The notes beneath the pieces are model-generated. The model saw only the letters and a program-made list of their open reading frames with translations, was not told where the DNA came from and did not search any database. From assembly GCA_036346405.1 (NCBI GenBank), contig CM070548.1, forward strand, positions 67,728,877 through 67,792,876: a DNA stretch of 64,000 bases. Direction: 5' to 3'. Both the position numbers and the translations under genes were made by a program. This document shows positions 46,071-56,734 of the stretch, one piece after another (position 1 is the stretch's first letter; every line of letters starts with the position of its first letter). This stretch comes from Phyllostachys edulis (lineage: Eukaryota; Streptophyta; Magnoliopsida; Poales; Poaceae).

Positions 46071-49000
46071 ATGATTAATAGGTACTTGGAGAGGCATTGG
46101 AGGCTTGGCTTATTCATATAAAAGTGGATTCCATCATATATCAAAATTGGAGTCAAAGCTTGAGGTTGATCATGTCATATCAAGAACCAATGCCGTCTCG
46201 ATAACAAGTATTTACATTGAAGTATATATCTAGCCCTTATGCCTTGTGTAGGTTGTATTTCATGAAAATCTTTTCAAAAGTCTGTTCTTGCTCTATTCAA
46301 AACTTCTTTATTAAAATCTTGAGCAAGATGGTATGTGGCACATTAAGGGGGAGTATGTACTAAGTCATATACATGTATATCACATCCCTAAGTGTGCCTA
46401 AATAAATTAAGTGCTAGTATTATATTTCAAAATTGAGCTTTTTAGCCAAAAGTCAAAATTTCATAAATATTAGTAATCTTTTGAAAAATTAGTTGTAAAA
46501 TGTATACAGATGCTATTCAAAGGTTTCCCAAAGGTTTTGGCTCAAGAAAAACCTATTTCGAGTAAAAATGAGTTTATATCCAAAATTCTAGATTATAGTA
46601 TCTTGTTTTTGATATAAACTAGATTTTTGTGTAAAATCTATTCTAAAAGGAATTTAAAAATTATCCCAAAAGGAAAATCCTAGAGTTGGCTATTCTAAAC
46701 CTTTTTTGGTACTCAAAAGATTTCCAAAAGGCCAACCTAGCAAAAGTTATTTGATTTCAAAACTCATCCAAAATACTATTTTGACCTAAGTGGTCACAAT
46801 CTAGCACTTAAGTGAGTTTTGCCATTTGAGCCAAATTTATTCACATGAATAGGCTCATAATGGTATTAATGACTCATACATGAAAGTAGATGTTTTAAAT
46901 TCAATCATATGCTCTTTTGGTTCTTTTGAAGAAGTTTCATCAAAATATATTTCATTTGCAAAAACAAAAGCTTAATTCATAAAAACTATGTTCTTAGATA
47001 CTCTTTAGTCTCTTCAATGCAGAATGATCCTGAATGACATTTATTTGAGTGCAAAACTAAGGATCATTTGCATATTTCTCAATTCCAAGATCTATCCTTG
47101 ATGTTCTAGAAAAATCAGAACTACCGGCGGCTTAACAAAGGTACTACCGCTTTGCGGTACTACCGGCCATTGAAAGGCGGTACTTTCGCATCTCGGTACT
47201 ACCGTCATTGGCACGTCGGTACTACCGATTTCTCTCACAAGAAAGCCATTTCACTCCATTCAATTTTAAACCTACTTTGGCTGCTTCATTTGGTCAAGTT
47301 GATCCTTGTTATAATCGCTAGCTACCCTCAAGTACTTTCTTGACTCCATATGCCATTTTGATTGCATTGTGATGTTTTTATCATAAAAATGGTATTCTTT
47401 CTAAAAGTGATTGCTTCTCTTGATCATCTTGACATCGGCATGAGATTCATCTTTTTACATGATATCATCTTATTCCTTCAAAATGGTATCTAATTTTATT
47501 CCTTGCTAATCATACTTCTTTTGACCAAGCTCAATTACTCTTCGTGTACAAGTGGATTATCTCTTTCCCTCTTCTCTTTGGAAGCTTTCTTTGAGGATCT
47601 TTGCGAGAGAAGTTCAAGCTCTTTGCAATTTTAAGTCTTGTCGACACATGTTTTCTACAAGAGATGTTTAAAGATTATCCTCCAAGTGTAATCCACATGA
47701 AGACATTTTTGGTACTTAATGTCAAAGAGGGAGCATTTGGTTGCAAATAATGGTCAAAGGAAATATGTTGAAGTCATCATGAGTTTTGGATGGATATATC
47801 TCAAAGAGATGACAAAGGAGAAGATGATAAGATGGAAGAGAATCATTTGTGTGTCAAACAAGAAGAAAAGAATGCCAAGATGAACATTTGTGTAAGGGGG
47901 AGTTTTTCTCTTTGTGAAAAACTTATTAAAGACTTTAGGCTTACTTGGAAAAAGGGGTAAAGTATTAATATTGGGAAAACTATTTTACCTATTTTGCCAA
48001 ACATAATTTATGGATCATGTGAATGTACGTTTTTCATTCTCATTTGCTTCATTTGGTATTTTTTGGAGTGAGATTGTCCATGATATGCAAGTTTAGCCTT
48101 TTTAAATAGCCTCTTTTGTCAAAAGTCAAAAATCTTGCTTAAAAGGCTCAAATTTGTGGCAAACTAAATAAGAGTACTTAAATATATATTTTAAATGTTT
48201 TCAAATACTTTTGAAGTAAAAATTCCTATTTTAGAAAACAAATAGCAAATTTGGCCTCAAAAGGATCTTGTTTGATCTTGTTTTCAAATTAAATGACATA
48301 TTTTCATAAATCAAAATCTATTGAGTTTTTGAAAAATTTGTCAATACCAAACTAGAAGGGTTGGTTATTTCAAACATTTCTCTAGTTCAAATTTTGTACA
48401 AAATACCAACTGTTGAAAAGTTATATTCATTTGAAGTTCACCGAAAAATAAGTTTATACCCAAAATGACCTATTCTTGCATATAGTGAGTCTCGCTATTT
48501 AAGCTGGATTTCTTTGTGTATCTTGGCTTGAAATAGTATTTATAACTCATAAAAATCCATGAAAGTGAAAAACTCTATGAAATTCAAATTGGTTTATATT
48601 TTGAAACTTCAATGCAAAATCATTCTCTTTATGTGCCTACAAAGCGCATTTTGTCTTATCTTTTGAAAAAAAAATCCTTTTTCAAAAATCATTTTTGGAA
48701 ACCATTTTAAATAGTCCAAAGTTAAAATCTGGAAATTTTCAAAGTATTTGGACTTCATTTGAAAAGGTTTTGCCTTTTTCTTCTCTTTAAGCAAAAATCT
48801 TGCAAAGAAAGCGCATTTTGGCATATCTTTTGAATGGAGACTCCTTTTTCAAAAATTCTTCTTGAAAATGTTTCTTAGGAGTCTAAAGTTTGTTGCTACC
48901 AAATTTAAAATTTTGACTTGATTTGAAAAAGTTTTGACTTTTTCTCTCTTTGATCAACATGTTGAAAATTTAGACTTTTGCAAGTTTTGAGCTGATTTGT

Positions 49001-50030
49001 TATTTTTCTATCTCCAAATGGATTCATAATTTGAGAAAGATATACTGATTAATTTTTATCCTCTATAGTTGATCTTTTATGCCAAATTTTCTCATATTTA
49101 TTGGAACTGCTTTAGCCAGTTTTTCAGCTATCTTTCGAAGCTCAAATGAAATATGAAAATATGAAAAACCTGAAATTTTTAGTTTTCTGAAACTTTGTGA
49201 TTTTCATATCTTCAAAATAGTTGATATTTGATTGAGCCTCCTAAAATAAAAAGTTTGTGTATTTACAAGGACTAGCTATATAATTTATTTCAGATTTTTC
49301 AGAGCTTGTTTCCAGACCTTTTTCAAATGTTCTAAGAAAGTTGTGAGCTCAACATGATTTCAATTTGTGAATTTGTAAAAATGAGCATGGTATTTTCATG
49401 AAAAATATTTATTAGGTAGATTTCAAGGACGAGTTTATTTGAATGTGTTCCAAATATCATCTCTTTTAGTTAAACTCCAACATGGCCTCATTTTGAGTTA
49501 TTTTGCTCTTTTCGGCCATAAACGAGGAGTTTATGACCTGTTTTGGTTTAAGGGGGAGAATGATATATGATCGATGGGTTTGCGACCTATTTTGATTTTT
49601 CTCAAATATTTTGAAAACACAGCCTTACTTCAAAAGGGGAAGAATATTTCAATAATCAAAATAAAATGAATTCAATTGCCAAGCTCATTGTTTTACAAAA
49701 ACTCTTTTTGGCCTAGTTTTTGGTTGGTTTTTGGTGATTAATGACAAGAGGGGGAGAATGTTTATATGATCAATATATTTCCATTTGGATTCTCTCTTGT
49801 GTTTTCACCTTATTTCATGCATGTCTTGAGGAGGAGCGTCTCATTCATACACATAGCCTCCCATATGCATCATGTGCACAAGCTTGCCATTCTCATATGC
49901 ATAATGCTTAAGTTTTAAATTGCTTAGTGACATGCATGGATATAGTTCAAATAGCTTAAATTCTTATCTTATAATTATTTATATCCAAATGTTGTTATTG
50001 ATAAAGGATTTGTCATCAATCACAAAAAGG
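46071..50030 (+). other. Pol-less internal spacer of S2
   Basis: About 4 kb of AT-rich sequence without long open frames or pol motifs. GGGGGAG-type tracts occur near 46345, 47893, 49554, 49750 and 50029. The GCGGTACTACCG palindromes of the 5' LTR recur here at 47130-47230. Confidence 0.65.
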
Positions 50031-50037
50031 GGGAGAT

Positions 50038-50113
50038 TGAAGAATCTAGACACGCTATTATGAGTTAATGGAGTATTTTCGTTATTAATGAAAAATCTAA
50101 ATGTGAGACTAAT
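50038..50113 (+). repeat. Truncated 3' LTR of S2
   Basis: About 76 bp match the first bases of the 5' LTR with a few substitutions, then the sequence changes abruptly to GC-rich DNA at about 50114. The rest of the LTR is not found in the next 3 kb. Confidence 0.8.
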
Positions 50114-51422
50114 ATGAGCACGGGCAAGGGTGCTCCGTGTGGGCGCTGAGAACCAGTGCAAGCGGGAGGACTGGGCGCAGCGGCGGCGGCGTAGGGGAAG
50201 ATCGGTGGAGCTGGTGGCGCCATGCTCAGACCTCCATTCGCCGAGCAAAATTAAACCTCCGAAGAAGAAACAAGAAAGAGGATGAGAAGAAGAAAGAAAT
50301 GGGGAGAGAAGAGAGCACTGGGTGTTCATTTGAAAGCAAAGACGGGCCGAGCCAGGCAAGCAGAGCAAGAAGCTTAGGGCGCTGCCCAGTGAGGGGCTCA
50401 AGCAAGAAGCGGCCAGGGCGGCGATGGCCACTGGAGGGAGCCGAGCCACAAGAGGGCAGACACGGAGACCGCAGGCACTGGGATGGACCAGAGCCGAGCA
50501 ATGTGTGGCAAAGAGCGGAGGTGACGCTGGGGAGCGAGGTGGTGGATTGGCGAGGGGAGACGCGGAGAGGCCGAGCACGCGTGAGGGGGGCTGGAGGAGG
50601 GGAGCAGACTGGAGGAAGGAGGGGGACGCGGGAGGAAGGGGGAGGAGGGGCGGGCTGGGAGGGTGGTGGAAGGGGGTGGCTGGGACGAAGGGGGGTGGGG
50701 AGGAAGGGGAGGCGCGGGAGGAGGGCGGGCTGGGAGGGTGGTGGCCGAGGAGGAGGGGAGGGCGGGAGGGTGGCGGCCGGGGAGGAGGGTGGCGACGGGG
50801 CCGGGCTTGGCACTGGAGGAGAGGCGACTGTCGGTGGGGGAGGATGTTTGGGAGGGGAAGGGGGAGGAGGGGCGGCGCTGGGAGGGTGACCGGCGCCGGG
50901 GAGGAGGGCGGCAACGGGGGCGGCGCTGGCCACTGGAGGAGAGGCAACTGTCGGTGGGGGATTGTGTGGGAGGGAAGGGATTGTGTGGGAGGGAAGGGAT
51001 TGTGTGGGAGGGGAACGAGATAAGGTGGAGAGAGGCGCGCGTTCGCATTTTCGTTTGCCGCTTCATTTTTCATTTCGCGCTGAGTTTTTTGTTTGCCAGC
51101 AGTTACAAGTTTTTCATTTGGCGCTAGCTTGAATCTTACCCGTCAGTTATATGGTCAAGGGTTTAAGAATTCACGTGACTACTTTTTTCACCTCCCGCCT
51201 AATATTTTGCCCAGCAGTTATGTTGACCTAGTTTATCTTTTCTAAGGCAGATATGTTGTAGCTAAAATAAAAATATACCCGACAGATAAGTTGTTCTACA
51301 TAATAGTTATTGCCGGCAGATAATAGGACCCGTAATATCTTCAACATTGCCGGCACATAATTTGCCTCTCACCCAATTCTTTCCCGGCAGATTATTGCCC
51401 TTAATACTATGCCATGATGTAG
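50114..51422 (-). mobile_element. Fragment of a third CACTA-like element, terminus at 51422
   Basis: On the minus strand the sequence begins CACTACATCATGGCATAG at 51422, followed by repeats around CTGCCGGCA (for example 51255-51400), a different subterminal motif from CACTA-1 and -2. Further in lies a very purine-biased GC-rich tract (50120-51020) with overlapping low-complexity open frames on both strands and the repeated word GATTGTGTGGGAGG near 50960-51010. No transposase motif. The inner end joins the truncated S2 LTR, suggesting deletion or rearrangement. Confidence 0.5.
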
Positions 51423-53118
51423 TGTCTATGGTGGTCGAGAAGCCATCAGGATCGGGGAGGTCCTGAATTATCAGAGCTGGAGAGGTCCCGAATCATCAGA
51501 GCTCGGGAGGTCTGGATTTATCAGAACTGGGGAGGTCGTTGAGGTGCTATGGCCTAGGAGGTCGTGGAAGCGTCATGACCTGGGGTGGTTGTGGGAGCGT
51601 AACGACCAGGAGGCTGGTCTTTGCAAAAAGGAAGGTCATGGCCTAGAGGGTGGTCTTTGCAAAAAGGCCAAGAGGGTGGTCTTTGCAGAAAGGCCAAGAG
51701 AGCGGTCTTGAGAAAGAGATCCTGAGGTCAAGGAGGTAAGGCGTGGCGAAGTGGGGCCGTCCGACCTTGATCGGGTGGTTCAAAATGATATGAACGTTCC
51801 GACCATTCGAACCTCTCATCTCAATCGGGCCGTGTAATCTGATCAGATGGTCCACAAGAGGTGAGGGCACGGTTAGATGGGTCGTCTTGATTATGAGGGA
51901 GGTCTTTGTAAAATGGGAGGTCGTGACCAGATAGGTGGTCTTGACCAAGAGGGTGGTCTTTGTAAAATGGGAGGTCACGATCACGAGGATGGTCTTTGTA
52001 AAATGGGAGGTCGCGATCACGAGGGTGGTCTTTGTAAAATGCGAGGTCTGTGCAAGGAGGGAGGTCGTGGGAGTGTTAACCGTGTGTAGTCGAATGAGAG
52101 AAATGTTCGACTACACAACAGAGGTCAAAAGAAGCAAAGGTTCGACTGTATTGATGCAATCGAATAAACCAGCGGAAAAGCCAAAGGAAGAACCAGAGGA
52201 AAATCCAAGAGAGAACAAGGCAGCTCGAACTAGGAAGAGTATCTGACCACTAGGAACTTACCGGTACGGAACTGGGGAATGGGCTAGCCAGAGTTGAGCT
52301 GGCGACGTGGACCATGACTATGAGAGGAGCTCTGCGCTGCAAGTAGCTTGAGGAAGGTGGGTGGTCTTCGGTCTTCAAGGTTGCTCCCTGGAAATAGGTA
52401 GATGGTCCGTCATGGAGGTCTTGGAGTATCCTGATCGGAGGAGAGGAAGGACAAGTTCAGGAATAGCTCCGACACACAAAAGGGGGAATCTATTGGAAAA
52501 GACATTGTTTGGGCCATGGAATGAGAACAATTACATATAACGAGGAAAGTTCTTACCGATGGGCGTTAATGGTAAAGGCTGCGATGGGGTGGCGCTCGAC
52601 AGAGACGAGCGCTTGAGCTTGTTTGGAGCTCAAGTGCACTTGGAGGAGAAAGAGAATGAGGTTAGCACTGGAATGGCGAAGAAAAAGCAATGAGGGGCTT
52701 GGAGCAGCTATATACATATAGGCACTTTGACATAGCCCGACAATGAGTCGCGGCTGGTGCTGTTGATGGAGTGGCAGCACAGTGTAGGTGTGCACTCCTG
52801 GTTGCACTTGGCGCCCGGAAAAATAGAGAGACCCAACTACCCCAGAGGTCTGGCTGCACCAGACTTGACCAACGGCCAGTCAGGGGAACAGTGTGTTATG
52901 GTTAGGAAAAGATTAGGAGCCTCTAGAGTGGTTTTCATTGTGTTGGTATTATAATATCTTAGAGATCTCTAGTCTTGGTGTTATGCATACCAACAAGAGA
53001 AATACGATGTAATCAGCATGGAAGCTCGACAATGCATTCAAGAGGTTCAACAATAGTTATCACACGAAAATTTTTAAAAATCCCATATTTTTATATTTAT
53101 GAATATTTGGGCTATTAC
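51423..53118. other. Unassigned repeat-rich sequence
   Basis: No protein family recognised. GGAGGTC/GGTGGTC words recur from 51430 to 52080. The right edge at 53118 reads GGGCTATTACA, the complement of an LTR-type TGTAATAGCCC start on the minus strand, so this may be a reverse-oriented LTR whose left end I could not find. Confidence 0.35.
51901..52050. repeat. 36-bp tandem repeats around GGTCTTTGTAAAATGGGAGG
   Basis: The word GGTCTTTGTAAAATG starts at 51901, 51955, 51991 and 52027: the last three are 36 bp apart, the first is 54 bp away. A related GGTCTTTGCA(A/G)AAAGGC series occurs at 51615-51690. The period keeps a reading frame open on both strands. Confidence 0.85.
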
Positions 53119-53990
53119 AGTGCCCCGAGGCTTGATCGGCGACGGGATGGGGCGAAACGGCCGGAGGTGGAGAGGGACGGGCTTGGGTGGCGCTCAGGGA
53201 TAGAGAAAGCGCCAAGAGGTCGACTGAGAGTGGGGCGGAGGCGAGGGAAGCTCTGGGAGGTGCTGGCGTTGGCTTAAATAGCCGAGAGGGGGAAGGGAGC
53301 CGTTGAGGGCGCTGACGGTCGAGCGGAGCTAGCGACATGGGCGTGCACAGATCGCGTCAGAGCGGCAAAGATGGGCACTGGCGTCAGGGCGCGACTTGGA
53401 GGGCCGAGGTGCTGAGGCGCGGCACAGACGCGGAGGCGCGGAGCTAGTGCGCTGATGGGACAAGGCGAGGGTGCAGATGCGGTGGCGACTTCGGCGCTCG
53501 CACAGGCGGGCAGGTGGGTTGGTAGGGGAGCGGCTCAGCGACGAGATGGGACGAGGCAGAGCAAGTAGGCGGCGCAGGCACGAGCGCGTGTGCGGTGCAG
53601 CACACAGAGTAGGGCATGGACCGGACACGCTGGAGCGCACTCTGGTGCCGCTTGGCTGGCAAGAGGTCAGGGTGGCAAGGGAGGGCAGCTGGACCGAGAA
53701 GGGGGGAAGATGAGCCAAGGGAGGATGGGCCAAGCCCAAGAGGCTTTGAAAAGAAATTTTTAAATTTTGAACTCAGGAGGGTTTTGAATTTGCAAATTGA
53801 ATTCAAACCAAACTTGAGTTTGAGAATTGACTTTTTACTTGCAACTTAAAATCCACAACCGAAGGAGATTTTGAGATACAACCTTAGAACTCAAATAAAA
53901 CTTTGGAAACCTCTTTACAAAACCAACAACATGATTTTCAACGAAAACCAAAACTGAAGCAAAAGCCATCCCAAAAATGGGATGTTACAG
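53119..53990 (-). mobile_element. LTR-like 5' part on the minus strand
   Basis: The minus strand begins TGTAACATCCCATTTTTGG at 53990, similar to the start at 6710, runs through GC-rich sequence and has a GGCTATTTAAGCC TATA-like box near 53272, followed by CT-rich leader-like sequence. It stops where another LTR-type end (53118) begins, so it appears interrupted or truncated there. The open frames here are GC-rich shadows without family features. Confidence 0.45.
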
Positions 53991-54061
53991 TAGCCTTCAC
54001 GTGGTTCTGTGAACATTGCGTTGTGTGGTGGCCTTGTGGGCTGTGTGACCTTGCGATGTGA

Positions 54062-55925
54062 GGTGCGTTCTTTCTTACTTGCGCCCATCTATTTATAGGT
54101 CTGAAGGAGCCAGGTCCCCGTGTCACCATGACGAAGGAAATTATGCAAAGAGCACTAACAATGCACCGTATCAGATTGATTCTTCAAGGACGTTTCTCAA
54201 ATCTGATACAAGATCAATGCCGAGATTGCTCATTTACTAACGAATCAAAACATGTCATCTTAAAAAAAACATGTGAAACGTACGTGTGCCAAGAAGGGAC
54301 AAGGATAATGCAGAAATAAATTGTCCAACAAATTAAATATAGGTTCAAGCAGGTGATCCAGGAGATATGAGTTACCATATGTCTTCGCACATAATATCTT
54401 ACTTCCATAATAATGCTGAAATTAACAATATTCCCATGACAATAACCTGCCACAATATAGTCCTACCAATTTTGTGGACCAATGCCATATATATATGCGT
54501 GCCATCCAAATAGTTTGACAACTTCTTTTAGCAACTATAATTGGTGAGGTGATAGACCAAAATTCAAAATGAACTTTGCAGTATGAATCAGGCAGGCCTT
54601 GCCAAATCTTTTCCCCAAAGACAATGTCACAGTACTGTATGTCTGTATGTAGTAGGGGTACAGTAATATGGACAAAAGGGCCTTCTACTTTGTGGCTTCA
54701 GCCTGCATGTTGTTCAAACTAAAAGGAAACCTAACCGTCTATCTAGGTGAACACATGGATCTGCTTTTCTCGTTGCAGCAAAACGCCCCATGGCTGAAGC
54801 GCGCGGTCATGCTCATGCATGGAAGCGGCGCCCGTTAGCTGGCTGTTCGACTTGAGAAGGCGGTCGCGCGCGCGGCAGTTGTGCACGCCGACGGGTACCG
54901 GGGGCGTTGGGCTCCACGCGCGCACGCAGCGCGATGGGGTCGGCGCGGCCTCACGTACGTCGGTACGTGCGCGGTGCACGATGGTGATGGCGCCTCTTAC
55001 GTATTTCTTCTCGTCTGTGTCTCACAGCATAGGTTGTTCAAGTAGAGGTCCGTTTGGATTTAAGATCGGCGATTTTGGAGGATTTTGCCTTGTTTTATAC
55101 AGAAATTCGTGTGTTCCCAGCCTCATTTACTATTTGCACTCTAGCAGGCCTGCCCAAAAGAGAGAGCAGTGAAATTTGAGCGACATTCCACGATGCTTTG
55201 TTATTTTGCAGCCGATGAAACAGTCGTTCGTCATCACCACTTACAAGCTAAACATCAAACGGATCAGGACAAGAATACTGAACGTACTACCAAACCCAGC
55301 TAACTAGTGCTAGCTATGTAGTGGCTAACTAGGTAGAGCACCAGCAACCCAGCAACCACATGCGACGGGGCAGTAGCACATGTGAGGTGTGCGCCCTTTC
55401 TTGCGCCCTCCTATTTATAGGTCTGAGGAATCACCTAGCCAGGCTCCCCGGGTCACAAGGATGACGGAAATTCTACATAGCAGAGCATTACCAATGCGCC
55501 GTCCGTACCAGATCATGGTTAAGCTAGGAAAACATTAAACTGTAATCTGACTTGTGATCCTTTCTAAAATTGCTTCTATTTAATTGATGCAAACCCTGTT
55601 ACGTCATTTTGATTATCGTGAGCCGGCCAGACACATCATGCATGTCAACAAAATTAATATACGATCAAGCATATGATGATCCAGGAGATGACAGTTAACG
55701 TATCTCTTGGCACATAATATCTTCCTTCCATAATAATGTTGAAATTAACAATCTTCCCATGACGCGCGATAGCTTGCCACAATTTAGTCATACCAATTTT
55801 GTGGACCAAGGTCATATATACATGCCATTCAAATATTTTTATAGCTTTTTTTACCAATTATAATTGGTGAGGTGGTAGACTAAATTTCAAAAGGAGCTTT
55901 CCAGTATGCCTCACACAGGCCTTGC

Positions 55926-55928
<3 letters not shown>
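54062..55928. repeat. Two direct copies of a ~540-bp block
   Basis: 54062-54605 and 55386-55928 share, in the same order, CTATTTATAGGTCTGA, ATAATATCTT with CTTCCATAATAATG, CAATTTTGTGGACCAA, AATTGGTGAGGTG and GGCCTTGCCAAAT. Identity appears about 75-80% by eye. The ~780 bp between contains a GC-rich piece (54800-54980). Each copy has its own TATA-like CTATTTATAGG. No coding sequence is convincing; the blocks may be LTRs of a small non-autonomous element or a local duplication. Confidence 0.65.

Positions 55929-56003
<75 letters not shown>
55929..56003. repeat. (AT)n microsatellite, about 37 units
   Basis: An uninterrupted AT dinucleotide run lies exactly where the second copy of the 540-bp block ends and the sequence upstream of the FAR1-like gene begins. 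Confidence 0.97.
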
Positions 56004-56005
<2 letters not shown>

Positions 56006-56734
56006 AAGCCTTTTTCCTACTCCCAGGTGTAGTTACTCCCATTGTATCTACCATCCATCTGTCTCGGATACCACATCATTGATTGGATTATTGGGTCGGA
56101 TACTACTACATACCAGTTGCTAGCAACCCGCAATACATAGCAAATAATACCCACAGTATGTAACAGTTGGTAGAAAAAACAAATCGTAATTAAGATCCAA
56201 CTCCCGGATAACAAGCAATTGAATTTCCTGATTGGCGTCATCGTCTCGGCATGTATTATCCCGGTAAACGATTCTTTCCGGTTTTGTTCTTGTTTGTTAC
56301 ATACCTCCGATGCTTACAATTCAAAAAAAAAATTATGATTCCCTAGGATGACAAGTACTGCTTGTTTGTTACAGACCACAGGATTGAACCTACATACTAC
56401 TACTCGTTTGTTGCATACCCCAGGATTGAACGCACATATTACTGCTCATGTTGTACATACACCATGATTGAACGCACATACTACTGCTCGTGTTTTACAT
56501 ACCCCAGGATTGAACGCACAAATTTTAAAGTGTGCACATAATACTGCTCGTTTGTTACATAACCCCGGAAAACAAGTAATGACTTTCCCGATTGGCGTCG
56601 TCGTCAAGGCATGTAATATCCCGGTAATCGATTCTTTCCGGTTATGTGGACCCGTTCTAGACAATGATCTACCAATTTCGTGTATGTGTATGCGCACCCA
56701 AATTTGGTCTTCCAATTTCCCGTTAAGTTGAGCG
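56004..56734. repeat. Repeat-rich leader before the FAR1-like gene
   Basis: A ~75-bp segment (ATTGGCGTC...ATCCCGGTAA...GATTCTTTCCGG) occurs at about 56225-56285 and 56580-56645. Between them the word TTACATACCCCAGGATTGAA and variants recur at about 50-bp steps (56380-56520). Related TTACATACC...GAATCCCT units recur in the first large intron (57315, 57800). These could be subterminal repeats of a Mutator-like element, but no TIR is defined. Confidence 0.5.

Larger units (their letters stand above)
39189..50113 (+). mobile_element. Second sirevirus-like copia element without pol (element S2)
   Basis: The 5' LTR starts TGAAGAATCTAGAC at 39189. The same sequence reappears at 50038 directly after an AAAAGGGGGAGAT polypurine tract, marking the 3' LTR start, but that LTR is cut after about 76 bp. 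The internal region holds a gag gene split by a solo LTR and then about 4 kb without protease, integrase, RT or RNase H. The sirevirus assignment rests on the gag (UBN2 plus zinc knuckles, IWVPK motifs) and repeated GGGGGAG tracts. The PBS is missing, so the copy cannot prime normally. Confidence 0.8.

Noticed and set aside
49979..51073. Long overlapping open frames (364, 250, 235 and 222 codons) in the GC-rich tract
   Set aside because: Pro/Ser-rich or Gly/Arg-rich translations occur in several frames at once, caused by purine-strand bias; one reads into the S2 LTR. No domain is visible.
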